Below, piece by piece: positions 1 to 9,977 of a stretch of DNA of 64,000 bases. The position numbers and the translations under genes are program-made. Origin of the DNA: Betaproteobacteria bacterium (GTDB taxonomy: Bacteria; Pseudomonadota; Gammaproteobacteria; Burkholderiales; Burkholderiaceae_A); contig JAOINB010000003.1 of the NCBI GenBank assembly GCA_028139135.1, forward strand, positions 29,811-93,810, read 5' to 3'. The notes beneath the pieces were generated by a model. The model did no database searches. It worked only from the letters and a program-made list of their open reading frames with translations, and had not been told where the DNA came from. Position 1 is the first letter of the stretch, and each line of letters opens with the position of its first letter.

Positions 1-21
1 TGAGAACACATAATCTGACTA

Positions 22-36
22 AATTTTTAAAGAACA
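22..36 (-). promoter_or_regulatory. rRNA spacer boxA-like antitermination site
   Basis: On the minus strand this 15-mer reads TGTTCTTTAAAAATT, downstream of tRNA-Ala and so presumably just ahead of the 23S gene outside the window. The identical 15-mer occurs in the 16S leader (1916-1930). BoxA elements (consensus near TGCTCTTTAA) recruit Nus factors for rRNA antitermination. The exact repeat in leader and spacer supports the call. Confidence 0.6.
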
Positions 37-43
37 AAAAATC

Positions 44-119
44 TGGTGGAGCTAAGCGGGATCGAACCGCTGACCCCCTGCTTGCAAAGCAGGTGCTCTC
101 CCAGCTGAGCTATAGCCCC
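44..119 (-). tRNA. tRNA-Ala(UGC)
   Basis: A complete 76-nt cloverleaf with encoded CCA lies on the minus strand. The acceptor is GGGGCTA paired with TAGCTCC, and the anticodon loop TTTGCAA lies between CCTGC and GCAGG, giving anticodon TGC. It lies in the 16S-23S spacer after tRNA-Ile, the standard bacterial arrangement. Confidence 0.97.
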
Positions 120-136
120 GAGACATCTAGCTGGGC

Positions 137-213
137 TGGTGGGTCTGGTTGGGCTCGAACCAACGACCCCCGCCTTATCAAGACGGTGCTCTAACCAGCT
201 GAGCTACAGACCC
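137..213 (-). tRNA. tRNA-Ile(GAU)
   Basis: A 77-nt cloverleaf on the minus strand with encoded CCA. The acceptor stem is GGGTCTG paired with CAGACCC, and the anticodon is GAT. It is the first tRNA of the rRNA operon spacer, between 16S and tRNA-Ala. Confidence 0.97.
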
Positions 214-234
214 GGATTAATTATCCGTCTGCAA

Positions 235-252
235 CCGATAAGAGTGGGCAAT
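235..252 (-). other. pre-16S processing stem, 3' strand
   Basis: The 18 bases here are complementary at 17 of 18 positions to 1893-1910 in the 16S leader. Together they would form a helix looping out the whole 16S rRNA, the usual RNase III substrate for releasing pre-16S. The pairing is seen directly; RNase III cleavage is inferred from known rRNA operons. Confidence 0.75.
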
Positions 253-271
253 AAGAATCTTTACATTTCTC

Positions 272-1805
<1,534 letters not shown>

Positions 1806-1892
1806 GATCTATTAATTTCTATGCTCAAAGTTATGACTGTAAATGATTACATAATAAAGTGGAGCAATAGATTTTCTTGTGCAAATCATCAA

Positions 1893-1910
1893 ATTGCCCA
1901 CACTTATCGG
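1893..1910 (-). other. pre-16S processing stem, 5' strand
   Basis: Leader partner of the helix described at 235-252, with 17 of 18 positions complementary. It lies between the boxA and the 16S 5' end. Confidence 0.75.
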
Positions 1911-1915
1911 CTGTG

Positions 1916-1930
1916 AATTTTTAAAGAACA
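1916..1930 (-). promoter_or_regulatory. rRNA leader boxA-like site
   Basis: Reads TGTTCTTTAAAAATT on the minus strand, about 20 bases downstream of the predicted transcription start and upstream of the processing stem. The same 15-mer recurs in the spacer at 22-36. Confidence 0.6.
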
Positions 1931-1950
1931 ATGGTACTACGGAACCCCTA

Positions 1951-1979
1951 AGATTATTACGCATTCTAAAGGATGTCAA
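1951..1979 (-). promoter_or_regulatory. rRNA operon promoter (sigma-70 type)
   Basis: On the minus strand a perfect -35 TTGACA (1979-1974), a 17-base spacer and a -10 TAATCT (1956-1951) precede the 16S leader. The -35 box contains the TGA stop codon of trpC (1978-1976), so the rRNA promoter is built onto the end of the upstream gene, on the same strand. No other promoter-like sequence is closer to the 16S gene. Confidence 0.7.
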
Positions 1980-2770
1980 TCACTTTCGGCGTATGAGCTT
2001 AACAATTTTTTCAGTGCTTGACCTGGGCACTCTTGCCGCATGAAAGTCTCTCCAATCAAAAATGTTCTTATGCCATTATCTGTTAACAACTTTATGTCTC
2101 CAGAGTTTTTTATTCCGCTCTCTGATATCACTAATTTTGTGGGGGGAATTGTTTTGTTTAGCCGTAGGCTTGTTTCTAAGTTGACTGAAAAATCTTCTAA
2201 ATTTCTATTGTTTATTCCAATAAGTTTCGATTTGCAAGACATTGCTTTTTCTAAATCTCCCTCGTTATGCACTTCCAATAAACAATCAATCCCATATGAA
2301 AGTGCTTGAGATTCCAATTCGAGAAGTAAGCTGACAGGTAATGCTGCCGCAATGAGCAAGATACAATCCGCATGCATCGCATAACTTTCTGCTACCTGAA
2401 GGGGGTCAATGATAAAATCCTTTCTCAAAACCGGAATAGATATTTCTCTTCTTGCCTGAATCAAATTTTCAATACTACCCTTAAAGAATTTTTGGTCTGT
2501 TAAAACAGAGATGCAAGCGGCAGAGTTGTTCTCATAGAGCCTAGCAATATTTTTTACTTGAAAATTTTCTCTTAAAATACCTTTACTCGGACTCGCTTTT
2601 TTAACCTCAGCAATTACCCCAATCTGATTTGACTCCTCATTTCTTGCCAACTTTTCAGAAAAATTTCTATGTTTAAAACCCTCAGCTTCTACCTCGAAGC
2701 TGGTAACACTGCTAATTTTTGCTAGTTTCTTAATTTGAGCCCGTTTCGACTGCAAGATTTCACTTAACAT
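1976..2770 (-). CDS. trpC: Indole-3-glycerol phosphate synthase
   Basis: TrpC closes the ring of carboxyphenylamino-deoxyribulose phosphate to form indole-3-glycerol phosphate in cytoplasmic tryptophan synthesis. The 264-residue protein is full length for a monofunctional TrpC. Family motifs are IAEVKKASPSKG (residues 53-64, with the substrate-binding lysine), VLRKDFIID (around 115-123, catalytic lysine), IGINNRNL and LVISESGI. It is the last gene of the trpE-G-D-C run, 2 bases after trpD. The monofunctional form, without fused TrpF, is the usual betaproteobacterial state. Its stop codon overlaps the -35 box of the rRNA promoter. Confidence 0.97.
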   Translation of the reverse strand: MLSEILQSKRAQIKKLAKISSVTSFEVEAEGFKHRNFSEKLARNEESNQIGVIAEVKKASPSKGILRENFQVKNIARLYENNSAACISVLTDQKFFKGSIENLIQARREISIPVLRKDFIIDPLQVAESYAMHADCILLIAAALPVSLLLELESQALSYGIDCLLEVHNEGDLEKAMSCKSKLIGINNRNLEDFSVNLETSLRLNKTIPPTKLVISESGIKNSGDIKLLTDNGIRTFLIGETFMRQECPGQALKKLLSSYAESD

Positions 2771-2772
2771 TG

Positions 2773-3840
2773 CTAGTTACCTATCGATTGGGTAAATTTT
2801 ACGAATTCGTCCAATTTTTCAAGCGCGGCTCCGCTAGCAATACTACTTTTAGCCAAAATAACACCCTGCCTAACTGAATCGCAACAATCAGCCACATACA
2901 GAGCCCCAGCCGCATTCAATATGACATATTGCGCCTCAAGACTCTCTACATTAGTAAGGCTTTCTATAACCTTCTTCTTGCTTTGGTCAACACTCGATAC
3001 ATTAATTGTTGCCTCACTTTTTGAAAAGCTATTTACATCAAATCCTAAGTCATCAGAGACGAAGGTTCCTTCCGTAATTTTTCCCTTATTTAGCTCAGCG
3101 TAGTAGGTTTTGCTGGCAAAGCACATTTCATCAAGACCACTCTCGCCATGAACCACTAACACATGCCTAGATCCTAATTCCTTTAAAACGTTGGCAATTG
3201 GTAAAAGCAGTTTTTTGTCATAAACCCCTATCAATTGACGCCTTGATTTTGCCGGGTTCGTCAGCGGACCTAAAATATTAAACATTGTTCGAGTACCTAA
3301 CTCTCTTCGAACGGGAGCAACGTTTTTCATAGCGGGGTGATGGTTAGGAGCAAACATAAAACCTACTCCGGTATTTTTCATTGAATTTACAACCTGCTCA
3401 GGACTGAGATTTATATTGGCACCTAGACACTCCAATAAATCTGCGCTGCCTGAAGACGAGGAAACCGCCCTTCCTCCATGCTTAGCCACTTTGGCTCCTG
3501 CTGAAGCGGCAACAAACATTGCCGCTGTAGATATATTAAAAGTTTGTGCTCCGTCCCCCCCAGTACCACATAGGTCAACTAAGTTTTCCAAACCCGAATC
3601 AACGGAATTGACCAGGTCGCGCATCACTTCAGCGCCACCGAGTAGTTCACTAACTGCTTCTCCTTTTATCTTCAACGCAACTAGGATGCCAGCAGTTAAA
3701 GAGTTAGGAATTTCCCCTTTCATTATTTTTTTAATCAAAAAGCGTGCTTCATTAACATCAAGATCATTTCCAACAATTACTTCCTCTAAAATTTTTTGTA
3801 CATTCAACTCATTTGGAGGTGACGTTAAAACTGAATTCAT
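2773..3840 (-). CDS. trpD: Anthranilate phosphoribosyltransferase
   Basis: TrpD transfers phosphoribosyl from PRPP to anthranilate, the second step of tryptophan synthesis. The 355-residue protein has the glycine-rich PRPP loop CGTGGDGAQTFNIST (from residue 91), the KHGGRAVSS motif and the anthranilate-binding NVAPVRRELGTRTMFNILGP segment. The start ATG overlaps the trpG stop in an ATGA arrangement, which implies translational coupling. The length is about ten residues above the usual 340-345 because of a short N-terminal extension. Confidence 0.97.
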   Translation of the reverse strand: MNSVLTSPPNELNVQKILEEVIVGNDLDVNEARFLIKKIMKGEIPNSLTAGILVALKIKGEAVSELLGGAEVMRDLVNSVDSGLENLVDLCGTGGDGAQTFNISTAAMFVAASAGAKVAKHGGRAVSSSSGSADLLECLGANINLSPEQVVNSMKNTGVGFMFAPNHHPAMKNVAPVRRELGTRTMFNILGPLTNPAKSRRQLIGVYDKKLLLPIANVLKELGSRHVLVVHGESGLDEMCFASKTYYAELNKGKITEGTFVSDDLGFDVNSFSKSEATINVSSVDQSKKKVIESLTNVESLEAQYVILNAAGALYVADCCDSVRQGVILAKSSIASGAALEKLDEFVKFTQSIGN

Positions 3841-4427
3841 GTTTGCTCCATAAAATTTTGCAGAATATCGTAGCCATAATCCGTTAAAATTGCCTCAGGG
3901 TGAAATTGAACTCCGTAAAATGGTAAATCCCTATGTCTGATAGCCATTATTTCTTGATCGTCAGTGCGAGCAAGAATCTCTAAACACTGAGGGAACTTAT
4001 CCTCAAGCAAGGCAAGTGAATGATACCGCGTTACCGTATAAGGCGACGGGATCTTTCGAAAAAGCCCTATACCAGAATGTGTTACTTTCGAAACTTTACC
4101 ATGCATTATACTTTTCGCCGGACCAACTTTTGAACCAAATGCTTCTCCGATAACTTGGTGGCCGAGACAAACGCCAAAAACAGGTATAGGATCCGTCATT
4201 CTGGAAATTTCCCGGACCAAACTCAAAGAGACCCCGGCGTTTCCCGGACGACCTGGACCGGGGGAAATTAAAATTCTATCTGGGTTTAAAGCTCCTGGAG
4301 AGCTTAAGATTTCTTTCACACTGCACTGATCATTCCGGACAGTCACCACCTCAGCACCCAGTTCGCCAATATATTGGACCAAATTATATGTGAAAGAATC
4401 GTAATTATCTATGACTAATATTCTCAT
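3837..4427 (-). CDS. trpG: Anthranilate synthase component II (glutamine amidotransferase)
   Basis: This class I glutamine amidotransferase supplies ammonia to TrpE; in many bacteria the same subunit also serves aminodeoxychorismate synthase. The 196-residue protein has the nucleophile motif GVCLGHQ (Cys about residue 87) and the catalytic FHPE near residue 176. It begins 5 bases after trpE and overlaps trpD by 4 bases. No separate pabA is seen in the window, so it may also serve the PabB-PabC fusion at 21459-23312; that is an inference. Confidence 0.97.
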   Translation of the reverse strand: MRILVIDNYDSFTYNLVQYIGELGAEVVTVRNDQCSVKEILSSPGALNPDRILISPGPGRPGNAGVSLSLVREISRMTDPIPVFGVCLGHQVIGEAFGSKVGPAKSIMHGKVSKVTHSGIGLFRKIPSPYTVTRYHSLALLEDKFPQCLEILARTDDQEIMAIRHRDLPFYGVQFHPEAILTDYGYDILQNFMEQT

Positions 4428-4432
4428 GCTAG

Positions 4433-5947
4433 CTATTTGACGAACTTTTGATTATTTTCCAAACTTTCAGCGGCTTTGATTACAGCCCCTGCCTTTGCCT
4501 CTGTTTCCCGCCACTCATTCTCTGGAATAGAATCATATACTATTCCGGCTCCAGCTTGAACACTTAAAATGCCGTTTTTTAAGACCCCCGTTCGAATTGC
4601 AATCGCTAAGTCCATATCTTTCGCAAAAGAAATATAACCACATGCGCCCCCATAAAGAGACCTCCTCTCAGGTTCTAATTCCTCGATGATTTCCATCGCT
4701 CTGATTTTTGGCGCTCCACTTAAAGTACCAGCGGGAAAGGTAGCTTTCAGTACATCCATGAAAGATAGGCCGTCTCGAAGATGCCCCTCAACCTCAGAAA
4801 CAAGATGCATTACATGCGAATATTTTTCTACGACCATTTTTTCAGACAAGAAAACGCTGCCAATTTTTGATATTTTACCAACATCGTTTCGTGCAAGATC
4901 AATCAACATGACGTGCTCTGCAAGCTCTTTAGGATCCGCACGCAGTTCCCTTTCTAGTTCTGCGTCTTCCCTCTCAGTTTTCCCTCGTCTACGGGTACCA
5001 GCAATTGGGCGAATGGTAATTCGGTTATAACTGTTTCCCGAGGATTTTGCATTATCTTGTCTCACCAATATCTCGGGTGAAGCACCCACTACTTGGAATT
5101 CCCCCAAATTATAAAAATACATATAAGGGGAGGGATTTATATTTCTCAAGGCACGGTAAAGAGAAAGCGCGTTGCCAGAAAAAGGTTTCTCTAATATTTG
5201 TCCCAAAACAACCTGCATCACCTCACCGGAAAATATGTATTCCTGGGCTTTCAGAACCGATTTTTCAAACTTTTCTTTAGAAAAACGTCTTATTACCTCT
5301 GTCGCCTCGCAGCCACCGAGCTTAGGTATAGTCAATGTCTTAGATAACGATGCTTCCATAAGATCCAACTTCTTCTCTGCTTGTTGAAATGCCCAACTTT
5401 CTTCAGGGTTAGCGAAAACAACTAGGGTGATTTCGCCGGTATAATTATCAAAGATAACCATGTCCTTCACCTCCAAAAGAAGGATATCGGGGATAAATAG
5501 ATTGTTTTCTTTTTCTCTGACATGCCTTCTCAACCTCGGCTCAACAAGTCTCACAACGTCATACCCGAAATAACCAGCCAAGCCACCACAAAATCTCGGC
5601 AATTCATAGACCTCAGGAGAAGGGGAAAATTTAGAAATATAATCTTCGACAAAATAAAGTGGATCACAGCAAACCTTATTGATAATTTCTTTTTTTTTAA
5701 ACAGAGTGACAGTGTCTCCCCAAACCTCTATTTTTTTTTCAGCAGGCAGCCCAATAAACGAGTAACGGCCAAAACGCTCTCCTCCAACAACTGACTCAAA
5801 AAGAAAAGTGTTAGGAAAATCGGATAATTTCAAATAAACCGACAAAGGTGTTTCCAAATCGCCGAGATATTTTCTCGATATAGGCACTAGATTGAAACCC
5901 TCATTGCCACGCCTCAAGAACGTTTTTAAATCGATACTGGTGCTCAT
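4433..5947 (-). CDS. trpE: Anthranilate synthase component I
   Basis: TrpE converts chorismate to anthranilate. The 504-residue protein has an N-terminal domain with LLESVVGGER-like feedback-site residues (here FLFESVVGGERFGRYSF) and a C-terminal chorismate-binding domain. Signature segments are IRPIAGTRRRG, HVMLIDLARND, ATFPAGTLSGAPK and QAGAGIVYDS. Its ATG overlaps the rpe stop codon (ATGA). In other betaproteobacteria gph normally lies between rpe and trpE; here they are fused end to start. No attenuator or leader peptide is visible. Confidence 0.97.
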   Translation of the reverse strand: MSTSIDLKTFLRRGNEGFNLVPISRKYLGDLETPLSVYLKLSDFPNTFLFESVVGGERFGRYSFIGLPAEKKIEVWGDTVTLFKKKEIINKVCCDPLYFVEDYISKFSPSPEVYELPRFCGGLAGYFGYDVVRLVEPRLRRHVREKENNLFIPDILLLEVKDMVIFDNYTGEITLVVFANPEESWAFQQAEKKLDLMEASLSKTLTIPKLGGCEATEVIRRFSKEKFEKSVLKAQEYIFSGEVMQVVLGQILEKPFSGNALSLYRALRNINPSPYMYFYNLGEFQVVGASPEILVRQDNAKSSGNSYNRITIRPIAGTRRRGKTEREDAELERELRADPKELAEHVMLIDLARNDVGKISKIGSVFLSEKMVVEKYSHVMHLVSEVEGHLRDGLSFMDVLKATFPAGTLSGAPKIRAMEIIEELEPERRSLYGGACGYISFAKDMDLAIAIRTGVLKNGILSVQAGAGIVYDSIPENEWRETEAKAGAVIKAAESLENNQKFVK

Positions 5948-6657
5948 AACGATGAGGTGAGCTGACTTCTAAAACTTTTCATTATTTTTTTATAGCCGAA
6001 ATGAGATTTTGAATCAGGATGGTCGAATATGCCGGAGCCGATTACAAATGTATCTGCTCCGCATGCGGAGAGTGAGGCGACATTCTCGATTTTTATTCCT
6101 CCGTCAACCTCTAGTCTAATACGATTTAAACTTTCTCTTGAAAAACCATCAATTTTTTCCCTTATGGTTTTTATTTTTTCTTCCGAAACAGGAATAAACT
6201 CTTGGCCGCCAAATCCAGGATTTACGGACATAACCAAAATGAAATCAATTTCTCCCATTATCCAATCCAGGTAAGTAATTGGTGTCCCGGGATTCAAAAC
6301 AATCCCTGCCTCGCATCCATTGCTTTTAATCAATTTCAGGCTTCTAGACAGATGGTAAGTAGATTCAGGATGAATCGAAATCATATTAGCCCCTGCTGCA
6401 GCGAAGTCCACAATAAGCTTATCAACATTCTCAGTCATAAGATGGACGTCTATAGGTACTTGAATGTAAGGACGGATAGCTCTACAGACACAAGGACCGA
6501 AGGTAAGGTTTGGTACAAAATGATTATCCATAACATCAAAGTGAATAAAATCAGCTCCCGCTTTTTGCAACGCCTCAACCTCAGCTCCTAAAAATGCGAA
6601 GTCGGCGGACAGTATACTAGGTCCAATCCATCTAGAGTTTTTATTTTTTTCAGTCAT
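5944..6657 (-). CDS. rpe: Ribulose-phosphate 3-epimerase
   Basis: Rpe interconverts ribulose 5-phosphate and xylulose 5-phosphate in the pentose phosphate pathway. The 237-residue TIM-barrel protein shows the family motifs GPSILSADFA, FIHFDVMDNHFVPNLTFGP (metal-binding His and Asp), VDVHLM-like DVHLMTENVD, MSVNPGFGGQ and EVDGGI. It leads the trp operon, a common arrangement in beta- and gammaproteobacteria, and overlaps trpE by 4 bases. Confidence 0.96.
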   Translation of the reverse strand: MTEKNKNSRWIGPSILSADFAFLGAEVEALQKAGADFIHFDVMDNHFVPNLTFGPCVCRAIRPYIQVPIDVHLMTENVDKLIVDFAAAGANMISIHPESTYHLSRSLKLIKSNGCEAGIVLNPGTPITYLDWIMGEIDFILVMSVNPGFGGQEFIPVSEEKIKTIREKIDGFSRESLNRIRLEVDGGIKIENVASLSACGADTFVIGSGIFDHPDSKSHFGYKKIMKSFRSQLTSSL

Positions 6658-6681
6658 ATGCTTTTCTCGTTTCCTGCTTAG

Positions 6682-6762
6682 TTATTTTCCCCTCATTGTC
6701 CACCAAATAAACGCGCCTACAATTACAATAGCAATAAGTGCTTCTAAGAAAATTATTAACAT
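6682..6762 (-). CDS. Small membrane peptide (26 residues), unknown function
   Basis: A 27-codon frame from an ATG at 6762 to TAA at 6682. The peptide starts MLIIFLEALIAIVIVGAFIW and ends WTMRGK, so it is one hydrophobic helix with a positively charged C-terminus. It lies 24 bases upstream of rpe on the same strand, between the divergent mltA and rpe. I recall very similar small hydrophobic peptides (MLxxxLEALxAxxxxxFIxWWTM type) annotated as hypothetical proteins in betaproteobacteria, but cannot verify this here. The ribosome-binding site is weak. Its function is unknown. Confidence 0.6.
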   Translation of the reverse strand: MLIIFLEALIAIVIVGAFIWWTMRGK

Positions 6763-6787
6763 ATCCAATTTAAGTCAGGGATAAAAT

Positions 6788-7990
6788 TTGCATTCTACAA
6801 GTAAAAACATTTCTTTGCTATTGACACTATTATTGCTAGCGTCTTGCTATGGAAATAGGTCTGTATTATACGAGAAATTGCCTGAAGACAAAGATGAAAT
6901 GCTTAATCTCCCAGAATACAAATCAACGACCCTTTCCTTAGATAGATTTTACAAAAGAAGGGGATATGAACCAATTAATCTGGTTAACTCAGAATCTTGG
7001 AGACAACAAAACTTTCAACTTGCCTACCTTGCATGGCAAAGAAATTGTCAATCAAAAAAACTTCCTATTGAAATTTTTATTAAATGCAAGACTCAGCCAG
7101 AAATAGATGGTAGTAATGGCGATATGGTTAGAAAGTTCTTCCAGGAAAATTTTCGTACATACGCTATAAATGGTCAATCTGGTCTACTTACTGCGTATTA
7201 TGAACCCGTATTGCGCGGATCAAGAAAAAAAACTAAAAAATATTATTCTCCGATATTTAAGCGTCCATCAAACTTTCCACCTATCAACAAACTTAGAAAC
7301 AGGACGGCTGAAAATGTAGGTCCAAATTCAGAAGAGAAAACAGAAGCTGAAATGGAGACAAAACTATACCCTACTCGTAAACAAATTATTGAAAATGATC
7401 TTTTGAAAGGAAATGAATTAGCATATCTTGAGAACTCTGTTGAAAATTTCTTTCTTCATATTCAGGGTTCAGGAACAATTGAATTAGAAAATGGTAAGAG
7501 AATTAGAGTTGGTTATGCAGGCTCTAATGGAAGGCCTTATCGGTCCATAGCTAGGTGGTTGGATGCGCATGGTGAAATGCCATTACACAAGGCAAGTATG
7601 AAAAATATCAAAAGCTGGGTTAAAAATAATCCGAAGCGAAGTAATGACTTGTTTAACTTCAATCCAAGATTTATTTTTTTTCAAGAATTCCCAACCTCCA
7701 AAGATCCTAGTGAAGGTCCTAGGGGAACACTTGGAGTCCCATTAACTGCGAATCACTCAATAGCGGTAGATGAGGACTTCATTAAGCTAGGGACCCCAGT
7801 AATGGTTATAGAGGAAATGCAATCGAAAAGTAACAAAGCCCAAAGCTATTTTATGATAGCCCAGGATACCGGTAGCGCAATCAAGGGGCCTAACAGAGGC
7901 GATCTATTTTTCGGCACCGGGATCGATGCAGGTAGAAAAGCTGGGTCTACAAAATTTCGGGGTAGGTTAATTATTTTCCTTCCGAAATAA
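6788..7990 (+). CDS. mltA: Membrane-bound lytic murein transglycosylase A (lipoprotein)
   Basis: MltA cleaves peptidoglycan glycan strands to anhydro-muropeptides at the outer membrane. The start is TTG, chosen because AGGG lies 6 bases upstream and because it yields a lipoprotein signal ending in the lipobox LASC (Cys about residue 20). Conserved blocks are TAYYEPVLRGSR, the central FFLHIQGSGTIEL, and the C-terminal 3D domain with DTGSAIKGPNRGDLFFGTG, which includes the catalytic aspartate region. At about 400 residues it is normal for the family. It is transcribed away from rpe and its 3' end overlaps dsbC by 20 bases. Confidence 0.95.
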   Translation: MHSTSKNISLLLTLLLLASCYGNRSVLYEKLPEDKDEMLNLPEYKSTTLSLDRFYKRRGYEPINLVNSESWRQQNFQLAYLAWQRNCQSKKLPIEIFIKCKTQPEIDGSNGDMVRKFFQENFRTYAINGQSGLLTAYYEPVLRGSRKKTKKYYSPIFKRPSNFPPINKLRNRTAENVGPNSEEKTEAEMETKLYPTRKQIIENDLLKGNELAYLENSVENFFLHIQGSGTIELENGKRIRVGYAGSNGRPYRSIARWLDAHGEMPLHKASMKNIKSWVKNNPKRSNDLFNFNPRFIFFQEFPTSKDPSEGPRGTLGVPLTANHSIAVDEDFIKLGTPVMVIEEMQSKSNKAQSYFMIAQDTGSAIKGPNRGDLFFGTGIDAGRKAGSTKFRGRLIIFLPK

Positions 7991-8741
7991 GATCTAACTT
8001 CTCTCTCAACCTTTCCTCAGACACCGCTCCTCTTAATCTTTCTCCTGAAGACAAAAAAATAGTAGGTGTTGCTTGAATACCTAAATTCTTCCCTACCGCC
8101 AGAAAGCTTTCCAAATTAAATTTACACGTAATTGCATCAACGTCTGAGGGCTCAACATCCTGAAGCATTAGTTCATCCCATGTCTGCGAAGGGTTTGCTG
8201 AACACCATACATTTTTTGAAATCGTAACAGAACTGTCACCTAAGATTGGATAAAGAAAAGTGTAAACGCGAATATTTTCAATCTTACTCAATGACCTGCG
8301 AAATTTTCTACAATAACCACAATTAGGGTCCTCAAAAACGGCTATCTCCCGGACAGAACCCTGATCAGATTTATTAAAATCGGAGACAATAGCTTGTTGA
8401 AACGGGAGATCACGAAAATTTATAGACAAAATTTCATTTTTTCTTTCTTCAGTTAAATTTTTCCCATTACTCAACTGTATAAGTTGACCCTCAATAAACA
8501 TATGCGTCACTTCTCGATTGACGTACACAAGTTCATTATTTATTCGCACCTCGAATATATATTCTAGATCTGTTTTTTTAACTGACTTGACCCTATATCC
8601 ACTTCCAAACAAACGTTCTACTGCATTGCGAATTTCTTCTACTTGCTTATTCGAAGCTTGGTCATTTCCCCACACGAATAACGGGTTAAGAACCAATAAA
8701 GCAATTACCAGAAACCTCATTGCGGGATATAGCGTAACCAT
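7971..8741 (-). CDS. dsbC: Periplasmic thiol:disulfide isomerase DsbC family
   Basis: DsbC isomerises non-native disulfides in the periplasm. The protein has a signal peptide (hydrophobic run FLVIALLVLNPLFVWG), an N-terminal dimerisation domain and a thioredoxin-like domain with active site FEDPNCGYCRKF (around residues 137-148). The cis-proline segment is IQATPTIFLSSGERLRG. I place the start at the ATG at 8741, 9 bases after AAGGA; a TTG two codons upstream is possible. It follows the UbiH-like gene by about 20 bases and is probably cotranscribed with it, a pairing I recall from other betaproteobacteria. It is convergent with, and overlaps, mltA. Confidence 0.93.
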   Translation of the reverse strand: MVTLYPAMRFLVIALLVLNPLFVWGNDQASNKQVEEIRNAVERLFGSGYRVKSVKKTDLEYIFEVRINNELVYVNREVTHMFIEGQLIQLSNGKNLTEERKNEILSINFRDLPFQQAIVSDFNKSDQGSVREIAVFEDPNCGYCRKFRRSLSKIENIRVYTFLYPILGDSSVTISKNVWCSANPSQTWDELMLQDVEPSDVDAITCKFNLESFLAVGKNLGIQATPTIFLSSGERLRGAVSEERLREKLDLISEGK

Positions 8742-8762
8742 GTTCAAAAATCCTTAAAAAAG

Positions 8763-9968
8763 TTAAAGAATTGATGCAGCGAATCTCACGATATACCGCT
8801 TCAAGAGATCAGACCGATCCAATAGATTCATTCCTCTAGTCCTAAACAGCTTAGCTGAGTTTCCTCCCGTAGAGAACCCTACTTTAATTGTGTCGATTAA
8901 AGTTTGAATGGCTCTTGTCTTAAATAATCTCGCTCTCAAATAGGAGCTAAGAATCGACTTGCAACCTGCATCAAATTTTCGGTTTTTACTAATTGCCTTA
9001 TCGAACTCATTAACTAGGGTCAAAATATCAAAAAGTCCAATGTTCAAACCAAGTCCTGCGAGAGGATGAACAGTGTGAGCGGCATCACCCAGTAAAATAA
9101 CCCTTTTTTTAACGAGTTCGTCGACTGTAATCATTGACAGCGGAGCAGATATCATCTTTGAATCAATCTCGATTCTCGACAACATTGTAGTGCCTATAAA
9201 GTTAGAAAGCTTTTTCATTAAAAAACTATTACCCTCCTCCAATAACTTTTGTGCATCACAGTCTCTCTGAGACCAGATCATCGAGAGGCTATTTTTCGAG
9301 GTAGGGAGAAAAGCCATGACCTCATCTCGCCGAAACCATTGCCTTGCAATACTTGGACTTAAAGAAGACTTAAAATTCGCAAGCACAGCGCGCTGACAAT
9401 AATTTTTTATTCCCCATGAGATCCCTAAAATATGTCTACAAAAGGAGTTGGCCCCATCTGCCACAACAAGTAAATTTGTATTTATAGTGCTAATTTCTTT
9501 TTCACTGTCTCTTAAGATTTTCAAATTACATTGTTTGCCATCTGGACTGTAGGCAAAGCCCGCAACCTTGCCGCTAATTGTATGCAAGTCCTGGAGTGAA
9601 CTCGTTGCTGTAAACAATAGGTTATGCAAGTTCGTGTGATCAACTATTTTGGTAAGATAATCATTCGGACCAAGATCAGAGCTCAGCTTTAAACATGCTT
9701 CGTCCTCGAATAAGTGCATCTCAAAAACGTCCTCCGACATTTTGAAAAACTGCTCTCTAAGTCCGCAACGAGTAAATAGTCCAATATTCGAAGGTGAGAT
9801 GGCATAAGAAATACTCTTTCCCCTGGGAACTGGGCGGCTATTTCTATCAAAACCTTTTGTTACCAGCAAAACTTTCAATCCAAGCTTGTTAAAATTCAGA
9901 GCGCAAAATAAAGCCGGTATACCTCCTCCAACAATGGTAATGTCGTAACTATTATGTCTTGAATTCAT
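8763..9968 (-). CDS. UbiH/UbiF/VisC-family FAD-dependent hydroxylase
   Basis: An aromatic-ring flavoprotein hydroxylase of 401 residues, most likely acting in ubiquinone ring hydroxylation. It has an N-terminal FAD Rossmann motif (IVGGGIPALFCALNFNKLGL, around residues 12-31) and the second FAD motif VILLGDAAHTVHPLAGLGLN (around 290-309), diagnostic for the UbiH family. Which ring position it hydroxylates (UbiH, UbiF, UbiI or UbiM type) cannot be told from sequence alone. It lies 9 bases downstream of purD and upstream of dsbC. Confidence 0.88.
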   Translation of the reverse strand: MNSRHNSYDITIVGGGIPALFCALNFNKLGLKVLLVTKGFDRNSRPVPRGKSISYAISPSNIGLFTRCGLREQFFKMSEDVFEMHLFEDEACLKLSSDLGPNDYLTKIVDHTNLHNLLFTATSSLQDLHTISGKVAGFAYSPDGKQCNLKILRDSEKEISTINTNLLVVADGANSFCRHILGISWGIKNYCQRAVLANFKSSLSPSIARQWFRRDEVMAFLPTSKNSLSMIWSQRDCDAQKLLEEGNSFLMKKLSNFIGTTMLSRIEIDSKMISAPLSMITVDELVKKRVILLGDAAHTVHPLAGLGLNIGLFDILTLVNEFDKAISKNRKFDAGCKSILSSYLRARLFKTRAIQTLIDTIKVGFSTGGNSAKLFRTRGMNLLDRSDLLKRYIVRFAASIL

Positions 9969-9977
9969 TACCTACCT

